Assembly (NCBI GenBank): GCA_004114245.1
Contig: QZWS01000026.1
Span: 1 to 38,731 of the forward strand
From: Zoopage sp. CT-All
Lineage: Eukaryota; Zoopagomycota; Zoopagomycetes; Zoopagales; Zoopagaceae
Reading direction: 5' to 3'
Length of the DNA stretch: 38,731 nt
This document shows, in pieces, positions 20,391 to 29,700 of this stretch. The notes beneath the pieces were generated by a model. The model was not told the DNA's origin. It saw only the letters and a program-made list of their open reading frames with translations, and ran no database searches. A program made the translations under genes and the position numbers. Numbering within the stretch: the first letter of the stretch is position 1; each line of letters begins with the position of its first letter.

Positions 20391-20860
20391 TGCGTCGCTC
20401 CGAATGCGATCATACTGTAGTATTAACAGCGAGCATCGTATACAGTGGGGCGCGCTCGATGTCCTTGGCAATATAGTGCTTTTTCACAGAGCAACTAAGA
20501 AACCGTATTGACAGGAAGAGAGCTGTGATGCCAGGCTGCTTGTCAACCTTTCCGCGATCAATTCTTGTATATGCTGAGATGTTGAGCTATGGCGGCTGTG
20601 CCTTTGGACAGTGCCATTCAGCAGCTGCAATGACCCCGTGGCCTACCTTTTACCCTATATTTGCAATCCCCATGCATCCCATTGTATCCCTATATAGTAA
20701 GGGAAAGCCAGCAAAGTTGCGGCGGGTTGGCAGGAACTACATCACCACAGACTGCTTGATGAGGATCAGTTGGTTGTCATCTGTTCCGGACCTGCCAGGG
20801 TTTGCTAACATTTCTCATGAACCAAGTAACAATAGCCAATGATAACAGCATATATTGCGT
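20391..20860. other. Intergenic region
   Basis: About 470 bp between convergent stops (bL36 on +, unknown secreted protein on -). A 105-codon + frame at 20525-20842 has no family resemblance, no signal peptide and an atypical composition; I see no gene. AT-rich stretches such as CCCTATATAGTAAGGG occur near 20690. Confidence 0.45.
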
Positions 20861-21967
20861 TTAATCTTTAGTATTCGTAGCGGCTTGTTCGCCTTTAATC
20901 CATTCAATGATGGAGTCGGCGATGGCACTATTCGAGGCCACTGTGATCAGGCTATTCCAGACACTGGCATCGCGAAATCTAAGTTCTACATATTCTTTGA
21001 TCCAAGGCCATGTGTTCCTGATCGACACAAACATGGCGAATGCCGGCCCATGCTGACGCACATGCAATAGGTCCAAGTCAGCAATGCGGGCTTTGACAAC
21101 CTTGGTCTCGGTCGTTCTAAACCGGTTCACATCAAGCCAGTCTCGGAATGGTGCGCTCGCAACCTTCCACCAGCGATTGTAATGCTGGACCTTGCACTCA
21201 GCTGAAGGCAGCACAGTGAAATCGCACTGTTTCTTGGCAGCGGCCATCACCAATATGGTTGAGCTACCGACAGAGCCAGGAACAAGCGCCGTCATAGTGA
21301 CCTTTTCGGTATCGCTGGGAAAAACGCGCGATGCCAGGGCAAGGTACAGCTCTGGCGGGACGTAAAAGCGCGTGAATAATGTATGCACGGTGTCAATCAC
21401 AGTGGCGGTACTCTCCTTACTGGGGGCACTCTCCGTACTGGCTTTCATTGCCTTCTCGTTTTTCCTCCTGGCACTCCTCTGGTGTCTCAAGCCGTGCAAG
21501 AAGAGAACTGAAAGGCCAGCGAGGATGTCCTTTGAGGCGGTTGCGGGAATTTTTAGGCATGGGCAGGGAGAACCAAGGCATGGGAATTTACCAGCTTGAG
21601 CCACGTCCATGAGCGCCGAAAGCTGTCGCAGTTCTTCCAACGACTCTTTACTATGGATCTTTGCTTTTTTGAACTGGCGCTTCCTTATACCGAGAGCGGT
21701 GAGGAAAGCAAAAACCCGCCGGGTGACCTCCTCGCGAAAATGCGATGACCGGTCCGCATCCAGCCAGGCCGTCTCGGGGCTTTTACTTATGCGAAGCATC
21801 AGATGTAGAAGGTTGTTGCTTGGGAGATGCTGCAAGATGGGCGTGCTGCGAACATCAAGCGGGATGGACAGGTAATTCATGCTGCCATATACTGGATCAA
21901 ACGACGTGATAGCAAATCCTCCCATAATGTAAATTGCAGCTAAATATAATATTCGTTTTGTAGTCAT
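20861..21967 (-). CDS. Secreted protein of unknown function (368 aa)
   Basis: One uninterrupted frame. ATG 21967 gives a signal-peptide-like N-terminus (MTTKRILYLAAIYIMGGFAI). The mature part is basic, has a short Cys-x-Cys motif (CPCLK), a weak hydrophobic stretch (DILAGLSVLFLHGL) followed by basic RHQRSARRKNEK, and a C-terminal half rich in Trp, Lys and Val (RWWKVASAPFRDWLDV). The weak stretch could be a second membrane helix. I recognise no domain. It is the first of four intronless secreted proteins on this strand, which sets the region apart from the intron-rich housekeeping genes around it. Confidence 0.65.
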   Translation of the reverse strand: MTTKRILYLAAIYIMGGFAITSFDPVYGSMNYLSIPLDVRSTPILQHLPSNNLLHLMLRISKSPETAWLDADRSSHFREEVTRRVFAFLTALGIRKRQFKKAKIHSKESLEELRQLSALMDVAQAGKFPCLGSPCPCLKIPATASKDILAGLSVLFLHGLRHQRSARRKNEKAMKASTESAPSKESTATVIDTVHTLFTRFYVPPELYLALASRVFPSDTEKVTMTALVPGSVGSSTILVMAAAKKQCDFTVLPSAECKVQHYNRWWKVASAPFRDWLDVNRFRTTETKVVKARIADLDLLHVRQHGPAFAMFVSIRNTWPWIKEYVELRFRDASVWNSLITVASNSAIADSIIEWIKGEQAATNTKD

Positions 21968-22459
21968 TGCCGTGATTCGTAAGGCCCGGCGGTGGCGGTG
22001 GAAACAGTAGTGAGGGCAATGCAAGACTGCGGGGGGAGGGGGTCCAGGCCTGGGCAGGTACTCCTAGCCCAGCCGAGTACTTGGGCCTAGTATTAGTATG
22101 TTTGCTTGCATTGAAGTCAGGGCTCAATGCAAGACTGTGGCAAAGTATAAATTGCTCGCCAGCCCTCACAGTACCCATAGCTAGTCACAATAAAGGATCC
22201 AGCTCCACTGGGATCTCGCACTTTAAATGAGCCTTGAGTTCTCTCAGTAATCTTCTCTAATTTCCATAATCCTTGCTGACTAAACTGTCTAGATGGTCTG
22301 AACAAGGTAGACGTGCATGCAGGACACAGGCTTTCATTTCATACTGAACACTCGACAGTCTGCAATCAACATATATGGCTGAATGATCGGCAGCCTTTGA
22401 TTAGTTGCTAGTCTGCATCAGTGTCGTAGCTACCAAACGCCGGGTTGACTGGTAGGGAA
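21968..22459. other. Intergenic region with short repeats
   Basis: About 490 bp. CAATGCAAGACTG is repeated at about 22019 and 22125, and GTACT/AGTAC arms flank CCTAGCCCAGCCG near 22060-22083. A 62-codon - frame at 22117-22305 has a protein-like composition (KLEKITERTQGSFKVRDPSG) but no start context, signal or homologue I know; it could be a relic exon. Confidence 0.4.
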
Positions 22460-23125
22460 TCAAAACTGGGTATTTCTGGGAGCACGTTTGCGCACGTTCG
22501 GCTCTCGCTTTGGCATCTTCAATTTTCTGGCCTCATCAACTACATCCTGATCCTTCTCCAAATTCTGGAGATGGGGATACCTCTTTCGAAGCATTTCGGC
22601 CTTTTTGTTGAGAGTTGACTTCTGATCGGTGAGGCCTTCCAGATTTTTGACCGCATCAATTACCTCCTGGTCATCCTTCATATCCTCAAACTCGGGATAC
22701 TTCTCTCGAAGCCTGTCGGCCTCTTTACGAGTAATCAATTCCTGATCGCTAAGACCATCTCGTTTTTTGGTCTTATTAGGGTCGTCGGTTTTACGAGGCT
22801 TGGTCTTGCGGATTGCATCGCCCTGGAATCGGATGTTGATAAGCTTGGCGTTATCAAGGTATTGTTGGTCCGTGGAAAAATGGATGCCGAGCTTCGCGGC
22901 CTTGGCTAGGAGGTTGATAAGTATGGCGTTAGCTTCGTATTCAGCGTCAGTGTCATAGTGGCGTCCGACCTGCGCGGCCTTGGCTTTGAGACCTGGTAGC
23001 CTCCTTGACGTCTTGGCGGCATCAGCAGAGGCCGGCAGATGGGCGGCATCGACAGAGACAGACTGCAGTGCAACAGCAGCGAGGGTGGCGACAAGGGCAA
23101 AGAGGATAGCAGTGGAGTATTTCAT
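22460..23125 (-). CDS. Secreted basic protein with two pairs of internal repeats (221 aa)
   Basis: Signal peptide MKYSTAILFALVATLAAVAL, then two kinds of internal repeat. Pair 1: KAAQVGRHYDTDAEYEANAI and KAAKLGIHFSTDQQYLDNAK. Pair 2: LSDQELITRKEADRLREKYP and LTDQKSTLNKKAEMLRKRYP, each continuing into an acidic DxxEVxDA-type helix. The mature chain is very Lys/Arg/Asp/Glu-rich and has dibasic sites (KKRD, PKRE, RKRA). No cysteine and no enzyme motif. The product is not recognised; the layout resembles rapidly evolving secreted proteins, possibly cut by a Kex2-type protease (inference). No intron. Confidence 0.7.
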   Translation of the reverse strand: MKYSTAILFALVATLAAVALQSVSVDAAHLPASADAAKTSRRLPGLKAKAAQVGRHYDTDAEYEANAILINLLAKAAKLGIHFSTDQQYLDNAKLINIRFQGDAIRKTKPRKTDDPNKTKKRDGLSDQELITRKEADRLREKYPEFEDMKDDQEVIDAVKNLEGLTDQKSTLNKKAEMLRKRYPHLQNLEKDQDVVDEARKLKMPKREPNVRKRAPRNTQF

Positions 23126-24003
23126 GGTTGGTTTGTGTGTCTGCAATGGTGGGTTCTGGCGTCAGCGGCAGTTGGAGCTTTGGTGGGGAGAAAAAAGCAG
23201 AACCGGGCCGTTGGCACTACTTTTGCGATAGAAGAAAAATCCCGTGTATACATTCCGTAGAATATATCGCAGGTCACCACACACTCTTTTTTATTTTTAC
23301 TTTTGGGGGCGAGACACCAGAAGTACCAATTCCTGGATCTCCTGGTGTAAAGGCTGTAGTGAAGCCTGAAGGACCATGCTGGATGAGGCCGGCTTGGGGG
23401 TGGACGGACAGTATGATGCCCGTATGATTTGAGGAGACGGAGGTGGCCACCCGACGCCCACGTGTTCGTCCACGCGGCAGCCACGCGGCCGCAAATGCCA
23501 TCGCCGCGCCATGCCCACCACTGTCATCATCCCCATGACAATAGCAGACGCCATGCCATAGACAGGGCATGGGATCACCTCTTCACCAGCCACTTCATCC
23601 ATCACCTGGTGAGGCCCCTGGTCCTTGTCCTTGCTTCCTTGCCGCCAGCCATTGCCGAGATGTTGAAGCACCCCGACTCCTGGAAGGGCTCGCTAACCGC
23701 TGTGTAATGGCGCGGCCCTTGTGGTGTGGCACCAGTCACCAAAGCGCATTGCTCCAGTTGATGGACTAGAGGAAAGAGAGCCGAGGGAGAAGGTTAAGAG
23801 GTCTGCGGATGATGGGGGATGGCGGCGAACGAAAAAGAGGAGATGTTGGGGAGTGAAGTGCAAACGGCTCACTGCCCATGGCCACCTTCAATGCGCTAGA
23901 TATCCCAACGTGTGTTGCAGAATTGGTGCAATCTTGAACAATATATGTAAATAGGAATGCAATGAACCTAAGGATAGTGCCTATATTTCCACCAGCATTC
24001 AAT
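23126..24003. other. Unassigned region upstream of the repeat-containing secreted protein
   Basis: About 880 bp, GC-rich between 23400 and 23780. Several overlapping frames of 80-125 codons are open on both strands. The best - frame (23297-23671) contains a hydrophobic MASAIVMGMMTVVGMA stretch but no recognisable family. GTATAC and GATATATT elements near 23240-23275 could be promoter elements of the - gene at 23125. I cannot support a gene here. Confidence 0.4.
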
Positions 24004-24786
24004 CTATTTGGCTGTTTTATTCTCAACTGCTTTTGCATGGTTCACACTGTAGTAATGGCGTTTGGCTGCCCTGAATTTTACTATGCGTAGACAATCTCCG
24101 CATACGATTGATTCTGTAGGTTTCTGGCCAGAATGCACCTTCTTATAATGCTGTTGAAGGTCTTTAAATGCTAGATTGAATTTGCAATTGCTGCACTTGA
24201 CAGGCTGCTCCATATAGTCAAAATAAGGCTTGCTTTCCTCAATTGGCAGTACATCAATATTCCATTTGCGTTCAGCATATAAATCATTGTGTAGTTGCTG
24301 CTTGTCTGCCTTACTAGATCTTTTCTTTTTCCTTTTCTCTCTTGGCTTTTTAATACCATGTACTACTTTAGCTCGATTATTGGTGCGGGTCTTCAATTGC
24401 GCAACAACATTCATGATGGGGGTCTTCAATGAGTTTCCATGGGCAACAGCATCAAGGCCACGGGTTGTTGGTAATGATCCTGTTTGTTGAGCCACATAAC
24501 TTGAAGGAGCTTGCTTCAGGGAAGCGAGGATTTTTGATGCTTCTACAGCAGACAAATGATGGTCGAGCTCGTCATCTAGTCCATCCCAAGAATCAGATGA
24601 GGAGCTTGCCCTGACGCTTATTCCTCCAGCAGCAATGACAGCAAATACTGCAATGCAGATTGCATGACGAATTCTCATGACTTGTTGGATGATTTCGTGA
24701 TTGCTGCGTTGAATGAGGGCGTGTTCAAAGGCCGTGTGGTTGATATTGGGGCAGTTGAGCAAAAAGCCGCCACGCGGACTGCGGTC
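23965..24786. repeat. Tandem duplication unit A
   Basis: Unit A (about 23965-24786) and unit B (about 24886-25745) share the gene, the 3' flank (CCTAAGGATAG then CCACCAGCAT) and the 5' flank (GAATGAGGGCGTGTTC, TTGATAT, AAAAAGCCGCC). About 100 bp of unrelated sequence separates them. Boundaries are approximate and read by eye. Confidence 0.8.
24004..24678 (-). CDS. Secreted protein with two C2H2 finger-like motifs, copy A (224 aa)
   Basis: ATG 24678 gives the signal peptide MRIRHAICIAVFAVIAAGG. It continues with an SSSSDSWD acidic-Ser segment, a helical SAVEASKILASLKQAPSSYV, a strongly basic middle (NNRAK, KKPREKRKKKRSSK) and two C-terminal finger-like motifs: C-x2-C-x11-H-x4-H (CSNC to HYKKVH) and C-x2-C-x11-H-x5-H (CGDC to HYYSVNH). 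It is a tandem paralogue of the next gene, and the flanks are duplicated too. Zinc or nucleic-acid binding is inferred from cysteine and histidine spacing; the signal peptide says it enters the secretory route. No known family. Confidence 0.75.
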   Translation of the reverse strand: MRIRHAICIAVFAVIAAGGISVRASSSSDSWDGLDDELDHHLSAVEASKILASLKQAPSSYVAQQTGSLPTTRGLDAVAHGNSLKTPIMNVVAQLKTRTNNRAKVVHGIKKPREKRKKKRSSKADKQQLHNDLYAERKWNIDVLPIEESKPYFDYMEQPVKCSNCKFNLAFKDLQQHYKKVHSGQKPTESIVCGDCLRIVKFRAAKRHYYSVNHAKAVENKTAK

Positions 24787-24885
24787 AATTGGCAAATTAG
24801 GGTGGTGACGATTGCAAAACATATGCAAAGTTACAAGTTGACAGAGTTATTCTTAGTAAATACCTCCTTCAGGCAAAGATTCAGC

Positions 24886-25745
24886 AACCCTAAGGATAGG
24901 TACCTACATCCCACCAGCATCCAACCTATTTCACTGTTTACCTCTCAACTGCTTCAATGCCTTGTCAACTGCCTCCATGTGCTGCACTGTGTAGTAATGC
25001 GCATGGATATACTTGCGTGCCACTGCCTGATGACAATCTTTGCATACGATTGACTCTGTAGCTTCCAGGCCTTTGTGCTCACGCCGATAATGCTGTAGAA
25101 GGTCTATAAATGCTGGAGTGGATTTGCACTTGCTGCACTGGGCGAACTGCTTCTTATACGCGAAATAGCACCTCATTTCTTTATCTGGTAAAGCATGAAT
25201 TCTCACTGGGCATTCACTTCTTCGTATATTGTCCAAACGCAGCTTGCTAGGTTGCTTCCTTTTTGTACTTGGCTTTTTAATGCCACGCACATTTTTAGCT
25301 CGATTATTGGTGCGGGTTTTCAATTGCGAAGCAGCAATCTTGATGCTTGTCGATGGGTTTTCGATGACAGCGATATCTGACTGCTTTGTATCAAAGGAAT
25401 TGGCAGCATCAATGCCAAGGTCATGAGGCGGCGATGTTACTCCGGAGTTTTGAGCCACATAACTTGAAGGAACATGCCTCAGGGATGCGAGGATTTTTGA
25501 TGCTTTTACAGCATACAAATGCTGGTTGAGCTCGTCATCTGGTTCATCCCAAGAATCAGATGAGGAGCTTGCCCTGACGCTTACTCCTCCAGTAGCAATG
25601 GCAGCACATACTGCAATGCAGATTGCATGGCGAATCCCCATGACTTATAGGATGATGTCGTGATTGCTGCAGTGAATGAGGGCGTGTTCTAGCAGGCTGT
25701 GTCGTTGATATATTGGGGCTGGGCAAAAAAAGCCGCCGAGCGGAT
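24886..25745. repeat. Tandem duplication unit B
   Basis: Partner of unit A. The shared promoter-side sequence (25660-25745 versus 24697-24786) implies both copies were duplicated with their regulatory region. Coding parts have diverged more in the middle than at the signal peptide and finger ends. Confidence 0.8.
24931..25641 (-). CDS. Secreted protein with two C2H2 finger-like motifs, copy B (236 aa)
   Basis: Paralogue of the gene at 24004-24678. ATG 25641 gives the signal peptide MGIRHAICIAVCAAIATGG; the shared SSSSDSWD, the KASKILASLRHVPSSYVAQ helix and the basic QLKTRTNNRAKNVRGIKKP follow. The fingers keep the same spacing: CSKC-x11-HYRREH and CKDC-x11-HYYTVQH. An extra stretch of about 12 residues in the middle distinguishes it from copy A. 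All eight putative ligands are conserved while much of the middle has changed, which suggests selection on the finger region. Function unknown. Confidence 0.75.
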   Translation of the reverse strand: MGIRHAICIAVCAAIATGGVSVRASSSSDSWDEPDDELNQHLYAVKASKILASLRHVPSSYVAQNSGVTSPPHDLGIDAANSFDTKQSDIAVIENPSTSIKIAASQLKTRTNNRAKNVRGIKKPSTKRKQPSKLRLDNIRRSECPVRIHALPDKEMRCYFAYKKQFAQCSKCKSTPAFIDLLQHYRREHKGLEATESIVCKDCHQAVARKYIHAHYYTVQHMEAVDKALKQLRGKQ

Positions 25746-26031
25746 GATTCTCATTCACGGATTAGACTTGTCTGCAGACAGTGTTGGAGCTCTACTATTT
25801 GATATGCAAATATGGCCAACCAGAATAACATACTGTAGATAAGCTTGATGATATCAGCGGTGCTCTGAATACATATCCCTGTTTGTTCAGAGTAAGACGC
25901 ATAATTCAAGGGAAGCAAGGGTCCGCGGGCAGCTTGTTGCGTTAAAGCCAGTGTCTCCTTGTCAGTCCATCGTGTTGAACACAAAACTCTATATCGGACG
26001 CTGTCAGCCACAGCAGCAGGCCAGGGCCCGC
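25642..26031. other. Intergenic region between the secreted-protein island and the PSMG3-like gene
   Basis: About 390 bp of divergent promoter space. The left 100 bp belong to duplication unit B. The rest holds an AT-rich stretch (25800-25870) and no frame I can assign. Confidence 0.45.
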
Positions 26032-26585
26032 ATGAACCTGTCGCCCGTCACCATCAACCCACGCACCATGTCCCAACACGACGCCCCAAAGCACCCGGTG
26101 CGGCATTCACAGACGCAAATAGAGCTCTCCACTGGCTCCATCATGGACATAGTCGTGTCGTGCTTTGCGGACGAGGTGTTCATCGTCGCTACGCTCTCCG
26201 GGCGGTTCGGCCTGCTGGTACGCTTTTCACAGCTGCAGTTCCTGTGCGCCGATTAACTGACGCGTTACTCGCTAACCACGCGTATATTTAATAGGCCCAT
26301 GTACCTGGCACCACGGCATTGCTGGAGGCGCCGCAGGTGACACGTTCGGATGGCTCGGATGTGCACCTCCTGCTGGGAGATCCCACGAGCGCTGCCGCGG
26401 ATACCCTGCGAATGCTGGCTTCGGAACTGCATGTCCGGCTGCGAGTGGTGAATCCGCGCGATGTCCGCGGGCTGCTGCTCGCCATGGGGCTGAAGGGCGT
26501 GGAGGACGACGTGCGCGACGACGCGCGAAGGATACTGCAAGGCATGTTGGAAGGTGTTCGACTGGCCATGCAGCTGCAGGAGTAA
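26032..26585 (+). CDS. Proteasome assembly chaperone 3-like (PSMG3) protein
   Basis: Exons 26032-26217 and 26295-26585, with a 77-nt intron (the longest clear one here), give 158 aa. MDIVVSCFADEVFIVATLSG followed by RFGLLAHVPGTTALLEAPQV resembles the N-terminal sheet of PSMG3. HLLLGDPTSAAADTLRMLAS fits its 'LLG...' strand and helix, and the C-terminus (DDARRILQGMLEGVRLAMQL) is helical. PSMG3 partners PSMG4 in alpha-ring assembly of the 20S proteasome. Assignment rests on short motifs and size, so it is moderate. The start could also be ATG 26068. Confidence 0.55.
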
Positions 26586-26724
26586 GCATTGTATTTGTGG
26601 GCAGAATGCGTTCACGGCTAATATCGTCCAATGGAGTAATCCAAATAAGCAGGCGCTGGAGCTGACGCGATTCACCGACAGTCCTGGTTCTGCCCAGCTT
26701 CCAACCGTAAATATCCCTGCCGCC

Positions 26725-29700
26725 ATGTCCCTTGCCGTGGTCAGTACGCCACCGCGCTCCATCCCGGCTCCGCCGCAGCCGCAGAGCCCGCCATACTACG
26801 CAAACATCATCGTGCTGCGCCGCAACGGCTCCGATGCCAATGCCTTCCAGATGACCGAGCCCAGCATCTCTTTCGGCCGAGAGGGAAACATCCGTATCCA
26901 GCTGCCCGACGTCTCGCTCAAGCACGCCGTGCTCTTCTTTGACGCGGATAGCCAGGCGTGGATAGAGAATTATTCCGATAATGGCACGTTTGTGAATGAG
27001 GGCGATGTCGGCGTGAGGACTCCGTTTGCCCTGTACCATGGCGATGTGATTGGGATTGGCGGGCGGCGGTTTCGGTTCGAGCCGGTCGAGGTCGCCACGC
27101 CCTTCTTGGTGTGCTCTTGTGGCATATCTCTCAAATTATGCTGATGCATTTTGCATAGGATTCTGAATCGCCGCCGCAATTGCCCTCGGTGACTGCACCG
27201 GCCACCACGCCGCGTCGTCGCACCGAGGCCTCACAGCTTCCCAGCGGGTCACTTCGTGCGCCCGCAACAGTGGGTGCCAATCGCACTGTCCACGACCTTG
27301 GGCGCATGTTGCCGTCGTATTCTGCCAGCGCAGAGGCGTCATCTGCGCGTCGCACCACCAACCCGTTCACCAACGCCTTGCATCTCGCTATGACATCCGA
27401 CACCAAGTTGCCAGCCAGCTGTATGTGTCGCAGCTATTACAGCATCATATTCACGCCGCTTTCTAGTTACTGTATCGGATGGGTTTCTGAACACCAGTGG
27501 CGCGGAAAGCGAAGGATCGCTTCAGCCCTTGCTCGGCAGAGACAATGATATCACCCGCCAATGGATCAATCCGGCCGAACTCCAGCCTGAAAGCGCCAAG
27601 TCGTTCCGTCTCTTTAGTCCTGCGGAATCGACCTCGTCCCCTCTGCAGCATTCAGATCCGCTGAACTTCCATGCTCAGAGCAGAGTCGCCGCTAGGGCCT
27701 CCATCGGCCCCGGTCTTGTCGGTGCAAGCAAAGACGCAGCGGGAACACCTAACGCGTCACCCTCTCTCAATCGTCGCAGAACTGTGCACTTTGGTCCTAC
27801 ACTGGAGCCGGAGATCTTTGACAAGGAATTGCCGCCAGACTCGCCCGTGCAGCGCGGTGAGCGCGCAAGCACACCAATATTGCAAACCAGCACTGAACTG
27901 TTCGCCGATGACGATGAATTTTTGCTCAGTGTGCCGCTTGGATCCCCACGTGCAGCCTCTTCGCCTCGCAGCTCTCCAAGGCTTGCGCATGCCAAGATCA
28001 CAACACCAGCATCCAAGTCTCGTGCATCGCTTCCAGCTTCCTCTATGAAGAGCATGCCTTCAACGCCTTACCATGCCCTCCTCGGGGATAATCCCTTCAG
28101 CGAGTCAACTCCTACCGACCAAATGTTTCAAGGCATGGCCGAGCTGGAGCCCATCTTGCCTGTTCCGCTCGTTGTGCGCTCACCCGCGGTGTACAAACCA
28201 GTTTCGGATTCATTTGCTCGCCTCGCTACACCAAATCCTCATAAAAATACCGCACAGCCACGCCCTTCAGCTCTTGTGAATCAGTATCAAGCAGACTACT
28301 GTGCGTTGATGGAGGAGCTCTCGGAAGAGCCGATAAAGCCGCATCTGGCAGATACCACGGTGTCCTCAGTTGAACAGGAATACTTCTCTGGTGAAGACCT
28401 TTCCCAGCACGAAGATTCTGCTGTTCAGCAGACTCCGGAAAGGATATTTCCAGATTCACCATCGTCATCCCTGGGTCGCATTGCTCGCGTTCTCGTCTCG
28501 CCCCTTGTCGGCGGCATGAGCTATTTGTTCGGGACCAATTCACCCGCATACACTGTTGATACTGCGGCTATGCCTACTGGCAATCCGGCACTGCGCAAAA
28601 GTCTCTCAGCTCCTGTGATGCAGGCTCAGCTTGTAACCGGCGGCCCGCGGCGTCACTCGGTGCATCCAAACGTGGCTATGAAGAAATCCACCAGTCCGTC
28701 TATGCCTGCTCAACTCGAGCACAGTGTTTCAAACCCAGTGCCACTGCTTACTGCCCTTCCTGCTGCTTCAGTGCAAAGCGAACGAGTGCCACGTAAAAGC
28801 ATGCCGGCATCCACGGCACTACCGCTCTCGTCTCGTGTAGGATCACGCCGCAAGTCGGAGCATCATGCCACTGATGCGCCGCATCCAGTCGATCTCGACG
28901 CCCTGATGATGCCTGCGAAGATGGATTTGTGCGCCCAAGACGATGTCCTATCCGAGCAGGAACTGTCCAGACGTGATGATGGCAGAAGTGATGATGGTGT
29001 GGAGATTAAGCCTGCAGCTGTCCAGCGCAGGAATGTGCCGCGTATGAGCGTTCCCGCTGCCGTCCAACCCCTGCAGACACGCGCGAAACAGCGGCGTTAT
29101 ACTGAACGTCATGGCGCCGATGTCGAGAGTCCAGTCAACCTGGCACCCGTGAATCTGCCATCCGAGCAAATAGCCCAAGCTGCTACTTTGTCTGTTCTAG
29201 ACGATATGGTTGATGAGGACAAGGATTTTGACTTGCACATGGAAGCCGTTTCCAGCGAAAGCTACCATCAGGATGATGCAACGGCGCACATTGATTCCGA
29301 CCTTGAGGACGACTATGTGCTTGCTATCGACAGCGTTGAATCAACTCCTCCTAAGCCCGTGTCCGCCAAGGCATCCTCCGAGCGACGCAATCGAACCATC
29401 AATCGCGAGTCTCTTTCGAATATATCGCAACCGAGGTTCGCAGAGGCACCAATGTCGTCGCCTTTGAATGGGCATGTTAAAGCTGTGTCAAAGCTCTCCC
29501 GTCGCGCAACAGTGTCCAGCCAAAGTGCCACCACCAAGGCAAATCTAATCGCCAACGATGCGAATGTGTTTAACGCCGCAAGCGACGACACGAGCCTAGA
29601 AGCGCCCTTCAAATCACGGGCCATGAATTATTCCGCTACGCCTCGCCGGCATTCCATCAGTAGCAGCGATTCGGATGATGACGATGAATTGCAGAATCCT

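Noticed and set aside
20525..20842. 105-codon + frame after bL36
   Set aside because: No start context, signal or domain, and an AT-rich, atypical composition.
24004..25641. Nuclear transcription factors as an explanation for the C2H2 motifs
   Set aside because: Both copies begin with a clear signal peptide, and the finger spacing lacks the usual linker and hydrophobic pattern of DNA-binding C2H2 arrays.
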